In this document: positions 10,188 to 20,655 of the stretch, in pieces
Numbering within the stretch: position 1 is the stretch's first letter
Layout: every line of letters begins with the position of its first letter
The notes under the pieces: generated by a model
The model's database searches: none
What the model was told of the DNA's origin: nothing
The model's input: the letters and a program-made list of their open reading frames with translations, nothing else
DNA from: Rugalucina vietnamica
Taxonomy: Eukaryota; Mollusca; Bivalvia; Lucinida; Lucinidae
NCBI GenBank assembly: GCA_964017185.1
Contig: OZ024877.1
Coordinates: forward strand, 8,774,201-8,838,200
Length of the DNA: 64,000 bases
Direction: 5' to 3'
Made by a program: the position numbers and the translations under genes

Positions 10188-11894
10188 GATTTGGGACCAA
10201 GTTATACAGACAAATTGTTGGAATTCCGATGGGTACAAATTGCGCACCTCTCGTAGCTGATTTATTTTTATACTGCTACGAAAGAGATTTCATGGATTCT
10301 CTTAACCATGATAATCAAGCTGATGTTATCGAGGCTTTTAATTCCACATCTAGGTACCTCGATGACCTTTTGAACATTGACAACCTTTATTTTGAAGGTA
10401 TGGTCAATCAAATTTATCCACCTGAACTTCAGTTGAACAAAGTTAATATCTCAGATACCGAAGCCCCCTTTTTAGATCTACATCTTTCTGTTGCAAATGG
10501 ATTTGTTTCTTCTAAAATTTATGATAAGCGCGATGACTTTGATTTTGATATAGTAAATTTTCCTTTTTTGGATGGTGACGTTCCTCGTCGTGCTTCTTAT
10601 GGTGTATATGTTCTGCGCAAAGTAGGAATCGGTGCAATTCCGGAATTGCACCTGCGCAAAGTAGGAATTCCTACTTTGTCCGCCAATTCTAGAATTGTAC
10701 CGGTCAATTCTAGAATCGTACAAGGGAAATGGCGAGCTGCTATCTGTGCGCAAAGTAGGAATCGATTGGGACAAAGTAGGAATTCTTACTTTGCGCAAGA
10801 AATGAGCGGGACAATTTCGGAATTTCAGAGTCAAAATTATATATTTTTACAACTTAAAAAATCTCTATTTATCATGTTTATGACATGGGTATGTTCGTAC
10901 AAATTTTTGTAACACGACCTTAACGTTCAGTTTTATTGATTTTGCGCTGAGCCGCGGGTTTGAATGTACGCTTGCATGTTTGTACTTTCGAGAGTCAAAA
11001 TTATAAATTTTTACAACTTAAAAAATCTCTATTTATGACATGGGTATGTTTTCGTAATGGCATTTTTTGCGAGTGACTGCGACTGTATACAGCATCATAT
11101 TAAATGTTGCAATTAGAACAAAAGTAAGCAATGATAAGCAATACTCCAACACAAACCACTTAAACGACAACAGAGAAATCAGAACAAAGGTATGGTCTGG
11201 CTTGGTTTGTTATAGCAACTTAAACCGCTCAGAAGAGATAATATTCATACTTTGTCCCGAAATTCCTACTTTGCACAAGGAAAATAATATATTCTTACTT
11301 TGTCCCGATTCCTACTTTGCGCACGAACAATTCCGGAATCGAACCGGGCAGAGTAGGAATTCTAACTTTGTCCGAAAAAGTGAGAATTCCTACTTTGCGC
11401 AGGTGCAATTCCGGAATTGTACCGATTCCTACTCTGCGCAGAACATATACATTTCGCAACTTATTAGGTTTGCTAGAGTCTGCAATCATGTTACAGACTT
11501 CAACGCTCGAAATAAATGTTTAACGGCAAAACTTCTCCAACAGGGCTATCGGTATCATAAACTTCGAAAAACCTTTTCTAAATTTTATCGTAGACACTAT
11601 GAATTGATTTCCAAATATAATGTTGGGTTAAAGACACTTTTAAGTGAGGGCCTTTCGGAACCTGAATTTTATGGTGACTTGGTTTACAAATTAAAGAAAC
11701 TTAAAGGAATAAATGATTTTTCTCTTCAGTTCGGAAAAATCATATCACGTTACAGACGTATAGGTTATAACTTGAATGTTATGCGACAGTCTGCATGCTT
11801 AGTTTTTAACCCAATCATGGTTGATAACTATGCTGCCTTCTTTAATTGCACGCCGGTGGGTCGGGCGTCAGACTCTATGATGGCCCCGACTTAA
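10188..11894 (+). pseudogene. Reverse transcriptase of R2, interrupted by a MITE
   Basis: The palm domain is visible: GIPMGTNCAPLVADLFLY (the primer-grip/motif B side) and the catalytic YLDD in STSRYLDDLLNID near 10355, followed by PFLDLHLSV and KIYDKRDDFDFDIVNFPF. The frame breaks at GVY because of an insertion at 10609 and resumes after it as ISQLIRFARV, running to VGRASDSMMAPT. Removing one target duplication restores the joint found in copies R1 and R3. The overall fold and the motif style resemble Penelope-like and related RTs, but I cannot place the family firmly. The catalytic triad is present, but the insertion makes this copy inactive. Confidence 0.78.
10609..11445. mobile_element. 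837-bp TIR element (MITE) in R2, target duplication TATA
   Basis: The termini are inverse copies of about 60 nt, beginning TGTTCTGCGCAAAGTAGG on the left and ending with its complement on the right (one G/A difference near the tip). TATA flanks both sides (10605-10608, 11446-11449). Removal rejoins the RT frame. The interior is full of short palindromes built on GCGCAAAGTAGGAATT and CAATTCCGGAATTG, and holds two near-copies of a block around CAACTTAAAAAATCTCT (10827 and 10990) that also occurs near 55100. There is no transposase. Confidence 0.85.
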
Positions 11895-12514
11895 AGCTAT
11901 TCATTTTAGTTGGTTGGGGCCGGAGCTTCTTGTCTGTTGCTTGGCCCACCGGGGTCCAACTGGTGTTTTTCTTTTGCTCCGGAGTTAGTAGGTTATTCGG
12001 CGCCCAGGGATCTCCATCGTCGGGCAGCTTACTCATTCTGTGAGTCCTGGTTTTTGATTCATCAGGATGTTTATCATGATTTATTTGTTTGTTCTTGATG
12101 ATTCATTGACTAGTTAGAGATTCACCACGAGGACCGAAGAACTAACTAAATGTTGTGAACCACTGCAGAAGCTGAGGGTGAGGTTAGGTACCTGTAAAAC
12201 CGGTTTAAGCCCGCCAGTAACTTTGTGTTACTGATCGTTCCAAGTCGATACTTCTGTAGTGGTTCTTTTTGTTTTATGTCTTGGTGTTTAAAATTTTTTG
12301 TGCTGTTGGCGCCTTTTGTATGTTTTCATATTTTTAGTTAAGTTAAGGTAACTGAGTGGCCACCTATTGGGAAAATAGCTGCTCATTCGGCTTACGATAT
12401 GTTTCATGGTATAAGTACCTGATTGTTAGTTTGGTTTTTTCCCACCTCGGTTTTTGGAGTGGGAATCTTTTTCTGATTGCGCCTTTTCCTGATCTTTGCC
12501 TACTTGTACCTTTT

Positions 12515-13200
12515 CATGATTCAAAATATCCAAAGTACGAGGTAGACAAAATTGTGTTGACATAGACAAACCAGCTTTTGGATTTATGATCTTTTATCAA
12601 AATGTGTCTTTCTGCAATATTCTCTCTCAAATGAGCTGCTGCGTAACACACTACACAACGTACCAAAGGCTCGCTTGTGTAGTTACACCGACAGCGGCAA
12701 TTGACCAAATAACAAATACTACGCCGAGTCAGCTGTTCTCTCCTGAAGATGCATGATTTGTTCAAGAAATTTTTGTGAAATTGGTTAAGTTTTTGAATTT
12801 CAGATTTTGATAACTTTAGCACATCAAGACCATAAATTAGACGAGGCAAAACATATGCTGACCAGAGAGACAATAAAACCCCGGAATTACCCCTGTTTTC
12901 ACCATGTAAACCAGCCCCCGTTTGGGAGTATGCAACCCTGCGCGGACGCAATCCTATCATCTTCAGTTGATGAGTGACCTGACCAAGATATTGAGTCCCT
13001 TTTTATCCCTAAGAGAGTACATTCATCTACCACCTCACCACCTCAATGGGATTACCATTCTGACTTTGGTTCCAAGTGTCCGTGTCCTCCGGACTATTGA
13101 CAATAAAACCCTTAGTTTTAGAATGACTTATAAGATATCTTTCCAGTATTTCTGTGTAGACAACAAGATTTTGTGTGGTGTGTCCCCTTAGAAGCTGAAT
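12515..13200 (-). pseudogene. Non-LTR retrotransposon ORF fragment, proximal part (N1)
   Basis: The clean part at 12960-12515 encodes RRVAYSQTGAGLHGENRGNS, YVLPRLIYGLDVLKLSKSEI and KSWFVYVNTIL, the post-RT region of a widespread non-LTR family (the AGLHGENG and YVLPRLLYGL boxes). Upstream to about 13200 related sequence continues with stops and shifts. The C-terminus at 12515 abuts R2, and the next part appears at 10187-9930. The element is old and inactive. Its clade (L2/CR1-like or another) cannot be fixed from this part alone. Confidence 0.72.
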
Positions 13201-13702
13201 GTCGAAATGTTTACTTTTGGTATAGTCAGTCGTTGCTTAGCGGCGTACTTTAAAGTGATTCTAATTATGGAAGTGGACCCGAATTCACCTTCAAAATTTT
13301 ACCGTTTAGGCTCAAGTTTTGTGAATTGTAAACGTAAGTGTTCTTACCTGTTTCTTTATGGGCCCACCTTCAGCTCACGAGGTGATATCGGATATGCCAA
13401 TGGGGGAGCAAATCCTTGTTTGTCAAAATCATGGCTATTTTACCAGATTTAAAATAGAGAAACATCAAGTAAATGTTTACGGTGCGACACCGCTCACCAT
13501 TCTCGGTTTTTGGAGTGGGAATCTTTTGTGATTGTGCCTTTTCCTGATCTTTGCCTACTTGTACCTTTTTTCGTCGGAAGCTTCTAGGGTTATTGCAAAA
13601 CCGAATACCGGAAAAACTAAACAGTCAACCCCTCGTTGAAATAGGTCTCGACGAATTGTAGGTTTGTGTTCTATGTATCATTTTATTTCTTTTGAGTGAA
13701 AC

Positions 13703-13704
<2 letters not shown>
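13200..13704. other. Non-coding stretch with a partial RT-element tail
   Basis: Positions 13500-13571 carry the last ~70 nt of the RT-element tail (hairpin arm, then CTACTTGTACCTTTT) without the upstream part. The rest shows no gene that I recognise. Confidence 0.6.

Positions 13705-13789
<85 letters not shown>
13705..13789. repeat. (AT)n microsatellite
   Basis: About 85 nt of uninterrupted AT dinucleotides abut the left end of the large inverted repeat. Confidence 0.95.
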
Positions 13790-13792
<3 letters not shown>

Positions 13793-13825
13793 GGATTAAA
13801 CCATTAACAGTGCAAGAATAAATCA

Positions 13826-13863
13826 AACTAAGCGCGCTTTCGGCTTTCGCCTTCTTCAGAGTC
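13826..13863 (-). ncRNA. Hammerhead ribozyme-like motif, left arm
   Basis: This is the mirror of 17148-17185 and has identical sequence on the minus strand. See that entry for the fold. Confidence 0.65.
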
Positions 13864-14559
13864 AATATGTATTTACAGGTAAAAACTGGAAAAAAAAATG
13901 AAAATAGGTAAATAAACAAAATAAATCAAAAACAATGCAAAAATACACAAATACACAAAAATCACATGAAATGTGACAAAGTTGACACCACTGTATGTTC
14001 GGCAGTGGGTAAACGACTTAAAATTAATTCATGAACGCCCTTTGAAAGGGCCCAGTATCTGCTAAAAAATGGCGGCAAAAATTGCGCGTCACTTTACTAC
14101 ATAAAGTCAGTTTGTAGCGGTGTGTTTATTTTACTCGGTAATTGTGTATTAGCTATGTAAGTTAAACATTGGGGAACCAGGGCTGGAGGCAACCAGATAA
14201 AAATCACGGTAATAAGCACAAAATAGAGTCAAACAGAGTACTTTCCATGAATGCAAATCATCCCAGAACTGCTCATGGACGGTGCTTGGAAGGAGAGACG
14301 GCGAAAATGGCCATCCTCGATTTTTGAAATATAGAAATTTAGATAAAAATTGCCTTTGTGCTCAATTGGCGAACATTTGATTTATTGAAGTTTGAAGAAT
14401 TTAGATGAAAATCACATTTATGTGGTCAGAAGAGGAGGCGAACACACCGCTACAAGCAAGAAAAGGGGGATGCGAAAACCATGTCTTATGCAGAGAGACG
14501 AGACAGATATACGTATGTAGCTGAAATGGCCCATAGGTTGACACACTGCTACAGAATGC

Positions 14560-15065
14560 ATAACTGGTAAGCTGTGGGGACCCAGGAAAACTGGGGAACC
14601 CAGAAAAACGAGTGGGATAAAGCAATTACTGCTACAAAACGAGAACAGATGCCAGTCTGCATATCACTGAAATGTGTGTGAAACTGTAACTTGTGGAGGG
14701 AGCCCAGGAGAAATGGTAAGCTGTAGGAACCCAGGAAAACTGGTATATTGAGTGAACCCAGGAATGCCGGTAAACTGGGAGAACCCAGGAAAACTGGTAA
14801 GATGAAAGAATCATTGCTACAAACCGAGAACAGATGACGGTCTGCATGTCAACTTGTCTGGGGAACCCCGGGAGAACTGGTAAATTGGGGGGAAAAAAAC
14901 TGGAAACCCAGGAAAACTGGTTGTATGAAGGAAACTAAAATTTGTGTGGAACTGCAACTTGTCGGGGGAACCAAGAAGCACTGGTGAGCTGGGGGTGCCC
15001 AGGAGAACCGGCAAACTTGGGGAACCCAGGAAAACTAGTAAACTTTGAGAACCCAGGAAAACTGG
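14560..15065. repeat. 27-bp imperfect tandem repeat, left arm
   Basis: Repeats of a unit around CCCAGGAAAACTGGTAA with variable linkers lie in the untranslated part of the Penelope-like left arm. Their open frames (PVLLGTPSSPVLLGSP) only reflect the repeat. Confidence 0.75.
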
Positions 15066-15246
15066 TTAGGTGAAGGAAACACTGCTATAAAACGAGAACA
15101 GATGACGGCCTGCATGGCATTGGAATGTGTGTGTAATTCCAGCTTGTTGGGGAAACAAACAGGGGGGACTGGCAAACTGAGAGAACCCAGGGAAACTGGT
15201 CAGATGAAGGAAACCATAATGGCTGGTCAACTGAAGAGATTTTGGA

Positions 15247-15524
15247 CTAATCTCCTTTGTTGATGCCGCTTGGATTCAGTGTGTTGAGACGGCGTATCCA
15301 GTAGCTCTCACGCTGTTTTCTGGTCTTGTCCGTCCAACCCGAATTGTGGTCCAAGCAACAAACAGAGGCATGACTCAAGAAGTTATGCCCTGGCAACCGG
15401 AAGTGCTCTGCAACTGGAGATCGTTCAAATCTCTTGTGTTTCCAGTCATCTCTGTGACCATTCATCCTCACGCTGAGTAGGCCCTTGGTTTCACCAACAT
15501 ACTGTTTTCCACACTCTCCACACG
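15247..15524 (-). pseudogene. GIY-YIG endonuclease C-terminal part of a Penelope-like element
   Basis: The minus strand reads from the spacer through the left arm: a CGECGKQYVGET start (the Cys pair and the second half of a GIY-YIG core), the Arg/His helix RMNGHRDDWKH, HFRLPGHNF, then the Glu-bearing RKQRESYWIRRLNTLNP, and a stop at 15247. The Arg, His and Glu spacing is that of the GIY-YIG nuclease of Penelope-like retroelements. That nuclease nicks target DNA for priming. The RT and the first GIY half are missing because the copy is truncated at the palindrome centre. Only the spacer supplies the QYVGET part, so this strand is the more complete one. Confidence 0.75.
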
Positions 15525-15764
15525 AAGGGCCTACTCAGCGTGAGGATGAATGGTCACAGAGATGACTGGAAACACAAGAGATTTGAACGATCTCCAGTTG
15601 CAGAGCACTTCCGGTTGCCAGGGCATAACTTCTTGAGTCATGCCTCTGTTTGTTGCTTGGACCACAATTCGGGTTGGACGGACAAGACCAGAAAACAGCG
15701 TGAGAGCTACTGGATACGCCGTCTCAACACACTGAATCCAAGCGGCATCAACAAAGGAGATTAG
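15525..15764 (+). pseudogene. Mirror copy of the GIY-YIG C-terminal part
   Basis: This is the inverse duplicate of 15486-15247 and encodes the identical 74-residue tail from RMNGHRDD to GINKGD. It lacks the spacer-encoded QYVGET part, so it is a shorter fragment and not an independent gene. Confidence 0.8.
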
Positions 15765-15945
15765 TCCAAAATCTCTTCAGTTGACCAGCCATTATGGTTT
15801 CCTTCATCTGACCAGTTTCCCTGGGTTCTCTCAGTTTGCCAGTCCCCCCTGTTTGTTTCCCCAACAAGCTGGAATTACACACACATTCCAATGCCATGCA
15901 GGCCGTCATCTGTTCTCGTTTTATAGCAGTGTTTCCTTCACCTAA

Positions 15946-16450
15946 CCAGTTTTCCTGGGTTCTCAAAGTTTACTAGTTTTCCTGGGTTCCCCAAGTTTGC
16001 CGGTTCTCCTGGGCACCCCCAGCTCACCAGTGCTTCTTGGTTCCCCCGACAAGTTGCAGTTCCACACAAATTTTAGTTTCCTTCATACAACCAGTTTTCC
16101 TGGGTTTCCAGTTTTTTTCCCCCCAATTTACCAGTTCTCCCGGGGTTCCCCAGACAAGTTGACATGCAGACCGTCATCTGTTCTCGGTTTGTAGCAATGA
16201 TTCTTTCATCTTACCAGTTTTCCTGGGTTCTCCCAGTTTACCGGCATTCCTGGGTTCACTCAATATACCAGTTTTCCTGGGTTCCTAAAGCTTACCATTT
16301 CTCCTGGGCTCCCTCCACAAGTTACAGTTTCACACACATTTCAGTGATATGCAGACTGGCATCTGTTCTCGTTTTGTAGCAGTAATTGCTTTATCCCACT
16401 CGTTTTTCTGGGTTCCCCAGTTTTCCTGGGTCCCCACAGCTTACCAGTTA
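15946..16450. repeat. 27-bp imperfect tandem repeat, right arm
   Basis: This is the inverse copy of the left-arm repeat, with the core CCAGTTTTCCTGGGTTC. Confidence 0.75.
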
Positions 16451-17147
16451 TGCATTCTGTAGCAGTGTGTCAACCTATGGGCCATTTCAGCTACATACGT
16501 ATATCTGTCTCGTCTCTCTGCATAAGACATGGTTTTCGCATCCCCCTTTTCTTGCTTGTAGCGGTGTGTTCGCCTCCTCTTCTGACCACATAAATGTGAT
16601 TTTCATCTAAATTCTTCAAACTTCAATAAATCAAATGTTCGCCAATTGAGCACAAAGGCAATTTTTATCTAAATTTCTATATTTCAAAAATCGAGGATGG
16701 CCATTTTCGCCGTCTCTCCTTCCAAGCACCGTCCATGAGCAGTTCTGGGATGATTTGCATTCATGGAAAGTACTCTGTTTGACTCTATTTTGTGCTTATT
16801 ACCGTGATTTTTATCTGGTTGCCTCCAGCCCTGGTTCCCCAATGTTTAACTTACATAGCTAATACACAATTACCGAGTAAAATAAACACACCGCTACAAA
16901 CTGACTTTATGTAGTAAAGTGACGCGCAATTTTTGCCGCCATTTTTTAGCAGATACTGGGCCCTTTCAAAGGGCGTTCATGAATTAATTTTAAGTCGTTT
17001 ACCCACTGCCGAACATACAGTGGTGTCAACTTTGTCACATTTCATGTGATTTTTGTGTATTTGTGTATTTTTGCATTGTTTTTGATTTATTTTGTTTATT
17101 TACCTATTTTCATTTTTTTTTCCAGTTTTTACCTGTAAATACATATT

Positions 17148-17185
17148 GACTCTGAAGAAGGCGAAAGCCGAAAGCGCGCTTAGTT
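17148..17185 (+). ncRNA. Hammerhead ribozyme-like motif, right arm
   Basis: The parts in order are: stem I 5' strand GACU (17148-17151), core CUGAAGA (17152-17158), A, stem II GGC-GAAA-GCC (17160-17169), core GAA with A15.1 (17170-17173), a short palindromic stem III GCGCGC (17174-17179), U16.1 and H17=U (17180-17181), and stem I 3' strand AGUU (17182-17185, with one G-U pair). All invariant core positions are present; position 7 is A, which is a tolerated site. Short stem III hammerheads are known from Penelope-like elements, where they may act as dimers. Confidence 0.7.
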
Positions 17186-17308
17186 TGATTTATTCTTGCA
17201 CTGTTAATGGTTTAATCCCCCTATATACTTATTTCAATCATTTTCGAATCCTTTCTTAGGATCCAGTGCCACCGGGAAGATTTTTGTTTGTTGTTTGTCC
17301 TATTTCTC

Positions 17309-17311
<3 letters not shown>

Positions 17312-17371
<60 letters not shown>
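17312..17371. repeat. (AT)n microsatellite
   Basis: About 60 nt of TA dinucleotides lie downstream of the palindrome. Confidence 0.95.
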
Positions 17372-17372
<1 letters not shown>

Positions 17373-19879
17373 CTGATTAGCAAGCTTTACTATTGTAAGA
17401 AATATATATACTTAAGGAATAAAGAAACGCAACAAACACTTTGGGTCACTTAAAGCATGCTTCTAAATGCAAGTTTGTGGTGTTACTGAGCTTATTATAT
17501 GAAAGCAATATCTAAACGTAAAATTGCAACAGATTGAGCCACAATGTCGGTTACGTATGCTTAATACGTACGCGTAACCACACTGTCCTACTTTAGCACA
17601 CCCTGTTATCATGATCAGTAAATGTCACATTTAAAACAAAACCAATATTTTGTTTCAAAAACCTCTAAAAGTGATTGGAGATGTAACCATTGATCAGTTG
17701 GTAACATTTGATTATGTTATAGGACGTTTAACGTCACCAACGGCAATCGAAAAAATGAATCAAAAGCCAGTAGAATTTCCTTCGGCATGCGTCATATTCA
17801 ATAAAATGATTATTTATGTAAACAGTATGACTTTTGAACTTTAGACGTCAATAAAACGTCCATAATAACGTAAAAATCCAACATCCTGCATTTTAATGAT
17901 ACAGATTATGTTTTTCAAATTTTCGGATTTCGAAATGATCAATTGTCAAACGTTTGATCGAGTGTTGACTCAAAAAATATAGTCCGTTTCGCTTCTTTAC
18001 ATAACGTGATATTCTGTTAAATGAACGTCGAAACAAACGCTCTGGTGACCCATTTCTATGGTGCCCGTGACGTCACTGTTGATTAAAAAGCACGTCGCGT
18101 CATATTCCGGTCTGATATACATAGTTGAGGTACAAATGACCAAAATCGAATAATTTAAATGACTTTACCGCAACATGGGACGGCACCTAAGTTTACATGG
18201 ATATTAGTCTTTATTGCACATTATCAAGTCGACGTCACGTAACACACATGCAAAGAATTTGACATCTTCACCTTCGCCCTAACGTTTACGTCACAATTTG
18301 CTTTTTTCATACCTTTTGAGGTTTTGTCGTTTATTTTGTCAATCAAATAATTACAACTGTCATAACAATTATCCATTTCCAGCGTTTTGATTGGCCAATT
18401 ACGGTCATCTGACTTCCATTCATTTTCCAATGAACCCAATGGATATTCATGAGGTCATCGGGACTACTTTTTTTGTCTCAAAATGTAAACAAACGATCGA
18501 TTGATCGCGTCAACGGATTTTTTGATTAATTTTTTAATAAAACAATAAAAACTGAATTCAGAACCGCAGTGCCTGTCTTGTTTTCTCTCCATTTTACTAA
18601 TTTACCAAGTTTAGCGTAGTTTCTTGCGTTCACGAGTGCGTCAAGTCCACAACAATGGCCGACGCGCTGGGAGAATCCCTAGAGAAATAATGTCATTCGG
18701 CGTGTCACCAGTAAACTACATTCAGATTTAAAATTGTTGTCGGCGTCATTTCAATCCGATCTTTAATTATTCGGGAACATTTTTGGGAAGTTTGAACTGC
18801 ACATGCCTGACTCGTCGGACGACGAAGCTACAGTAACTACTGTCTGTACACCAACTTTCAGAAACTGCAATTTTCAAAATCTCACTTTTGAAGCCAAAAG
18901 AAAAGCATGACCATGTCATCCTTTTGCAACCCCTTCGAATAAAATATTTTCTGCTTGTAATGTTCCGGTCAACAATTTCTCATTCACCATGAATATGCCT
19001 CTTTAGAGAGCTTTAATTATCTTGCTCGAACTAAGGACCTGTCAATCCAGACTCAGGGGCTCAACCACTGAGCAAATGCAGTTCTTGATTATTATTATTA
19101 TTTTGCATCAACAACTTCAAACATCTTTGCCGTAGGGCATAGGCAGAAAAAGTTCATGTCACAATATCACATAATTAAGCAAAAAACTTACCTCAACAAT
19201 ATTGATCATCCTGTATGCCTGTTTCTCTATTAGATGACATTTTGCAATTTATGAAAAGTAAAGTGCTTGTTAGTCAATTCAAATCCACTGCATAACAAAG
19301 CATTTTATTTCATATATGCTACTATTTTCAACAGTGCCAGTCATGTCGTGTCACCTCTTCCCTGCAGTCTTGATTGTTGTAGAGTTCCAGCAATTCATGA
19401 CATGCAAAATACTTGTTAGGCGCTTTGAATCTGGTAACCTAACAAAGCATTTTACTACATCCAAACTGCTGCAAGTGTTGAATATTCTATCTGCTGTTGC
19501 GTGATCCATAATTTAATGCCTTCCTCCATAATTTGTATAAAAATCACAGTATAATATGCTTTTCATGGCTGTAAAAACAAACAAATTTTAAACAAAAATT
19601 CCGATATTTCCTGTCAATACAAAAAGCAAGATTTCTTATGCCACACCTTCTAATAAATTGTTTCAGTTGCATGCAGGATTGAAGAATCCTGCATCATGTA
19701 CCTTCACCAACTGCAACTTCTATCTTCATGTATACTGAGTCGATCAATTTCTGATCATCTCGGGTAGCTTCACAATAAATAACCGAAATTAATGCTGGGT
19801 TAAGTTTAACTGATCAAAACAAATTTAAGGCATGTCGTGAAAAAAAAAAAAAACTGTGGTTTTTTTCATGAAGAAACAA

Positions 19880-20058
19880 AGGTTCGCACCCCTCTCACAG
19901 CTGTTCAATTATTGCGAAGCTGACCAGCATCTTTGTTTTTGCTAAAAATCCTTGAAACTTGTCTGTCAAAACCAAAATTTCAAATCTCCTTTGCTGTACA
20001 TCTCGGTTTGTGTCAGACCTGGTTCACAACATAAACATCGTTTTCTAAAGACAGGGCT
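19880..20058 (+). mobile_element. Degenerate copy of the 235-bp MITE
   Basis: The central GCGAAGCTGACCAGCATC, the AAAATTTCAAATC block and the GTGTCAGACCTGGTTC block match the MITE at 5082-5316 in order. The left arm of the hairpin is largely lost, so this is an old copy. Confidence 0.65.
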
Positions 20059-20152
20059 CTTTTTAAGAGTTGGAATGTGACAATGTATTTAACTCATGAA
20101 GTGTTGTTTTCTCATGACAAGACTCGTGTGTCTGGTCCCTGTATTTGATCAC

Positions 20153-20189
20153 GGGGGGTAGGGGGTGGGTGGAGGGGGGGGGGCTGGGG
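20153..20189 (+). other. G-rich run with quadruplex potential
   Basis: Five or more runs of three or more G separated by one or two other bases fit the G3+N1-7 pattern for a four-stranded fold. There is no gene context that would give it a role. Confidence 0.6.
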
Positions 20190-20655
20190 TGTACACACAA
20201 CATAATAATAGGAGAAGATGCTAGAATTGGTGGTGAGAAGGAAACAGAAAAATAAATTTTGATGGGATTTACAAGTGCAAGTTTAGCCTTACATCTACAG
20301 TTTTCCTGTTTTGTCGTTTGATGCTCGTCGGCACTCTCAGGGAGAAATGCATGTGGTTTACAGCTCAAATCGGTGTCAACGAATTTCTAACCAGCAATGT
20401 CAGCCGACAATTTGACGCCTTGACTTAAATGGTTTCAAGTATGTAATTGATCTATTTTGCAAATAAATCACTTACCGTTTATCTTACATTAATCCAGTCT
20501 TACAGTTTCTTTCGTGACATGCACCCGCCATCTTGTGTCTGTGTATTGGAGATGTATTCATCCGCACGATGACAGGTACGATGACGTCAGTTAAAAATTC
20601 AATTTAATTAAAGGGACAGTTTTGACAAAATAATTTCAACATCAAGTTGTAATTA

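Larger units (their letters stand above)
10188..12514 (+). mobile_element. RT element copy R2 with canonical 3' tail
   Basis: Coding sequence starts at about 10188 (FGTKLYRQIVGIPMG) and, after removal of the 837-bp insertion at 10609-11445, continues to the stop at about 11892. A 3' tail of about 620 nt ends CTACTTGTACCTTTT. It lies inside the minus-strand non-LTR fragment N1. Upstream coding is missing compared with R3, so R2 is also 5'-truncated. No GIY-YIG or other endonuclease is seen. Confidence 0.78.
13784..17227. mobile_element. 3.4-kb inverted repeat of Penelope-like 3' ends
   Basis: The left arm (13784-15486) and right arm (15525-17227) are both 1703 nt and pair symmetrically around 15505.5 with no net length difference. 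The mirrored translations are identical except for one substitution (14723 G against 16288 A). The spacer is 38 nt. Each arm runs from an endonuclease C-terminus through an untranslated region with a 27-bp tandem repeat to a hammerhead-like terminus next to TATATA. Penelope-like elements are known to occur as inverted partial copies with GIY-YIG domains and hammerhead motifs, which fits. An assembly or palindromic-read artefact is the main alternative, although the outer flanks differ (a long (AT)n on the left, unique sequence on the right). Confidence 0.75.
18360..20655. other. Interior of element X, no gene recognised
   Basis: AT-rich with several short frames and no recognisable domain. 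It contains a degenerate MITE copy at about 19880-20058 and a G-rich run at 20153-20189. Confidence 0.5.

Noticed and set aside
13683..13919. Frame with a long Tyr-Ile repeat
   Set aside because: It is a translation of the (AT)n microsatellite; the same is true of the frames at 21700-22006.
15540..15764. Separate small gene mirrored at 15247-15471
   Set aside because: It is the inverted duplicate of the endonuclease tail in the Penelope-like element, not an independent gene.
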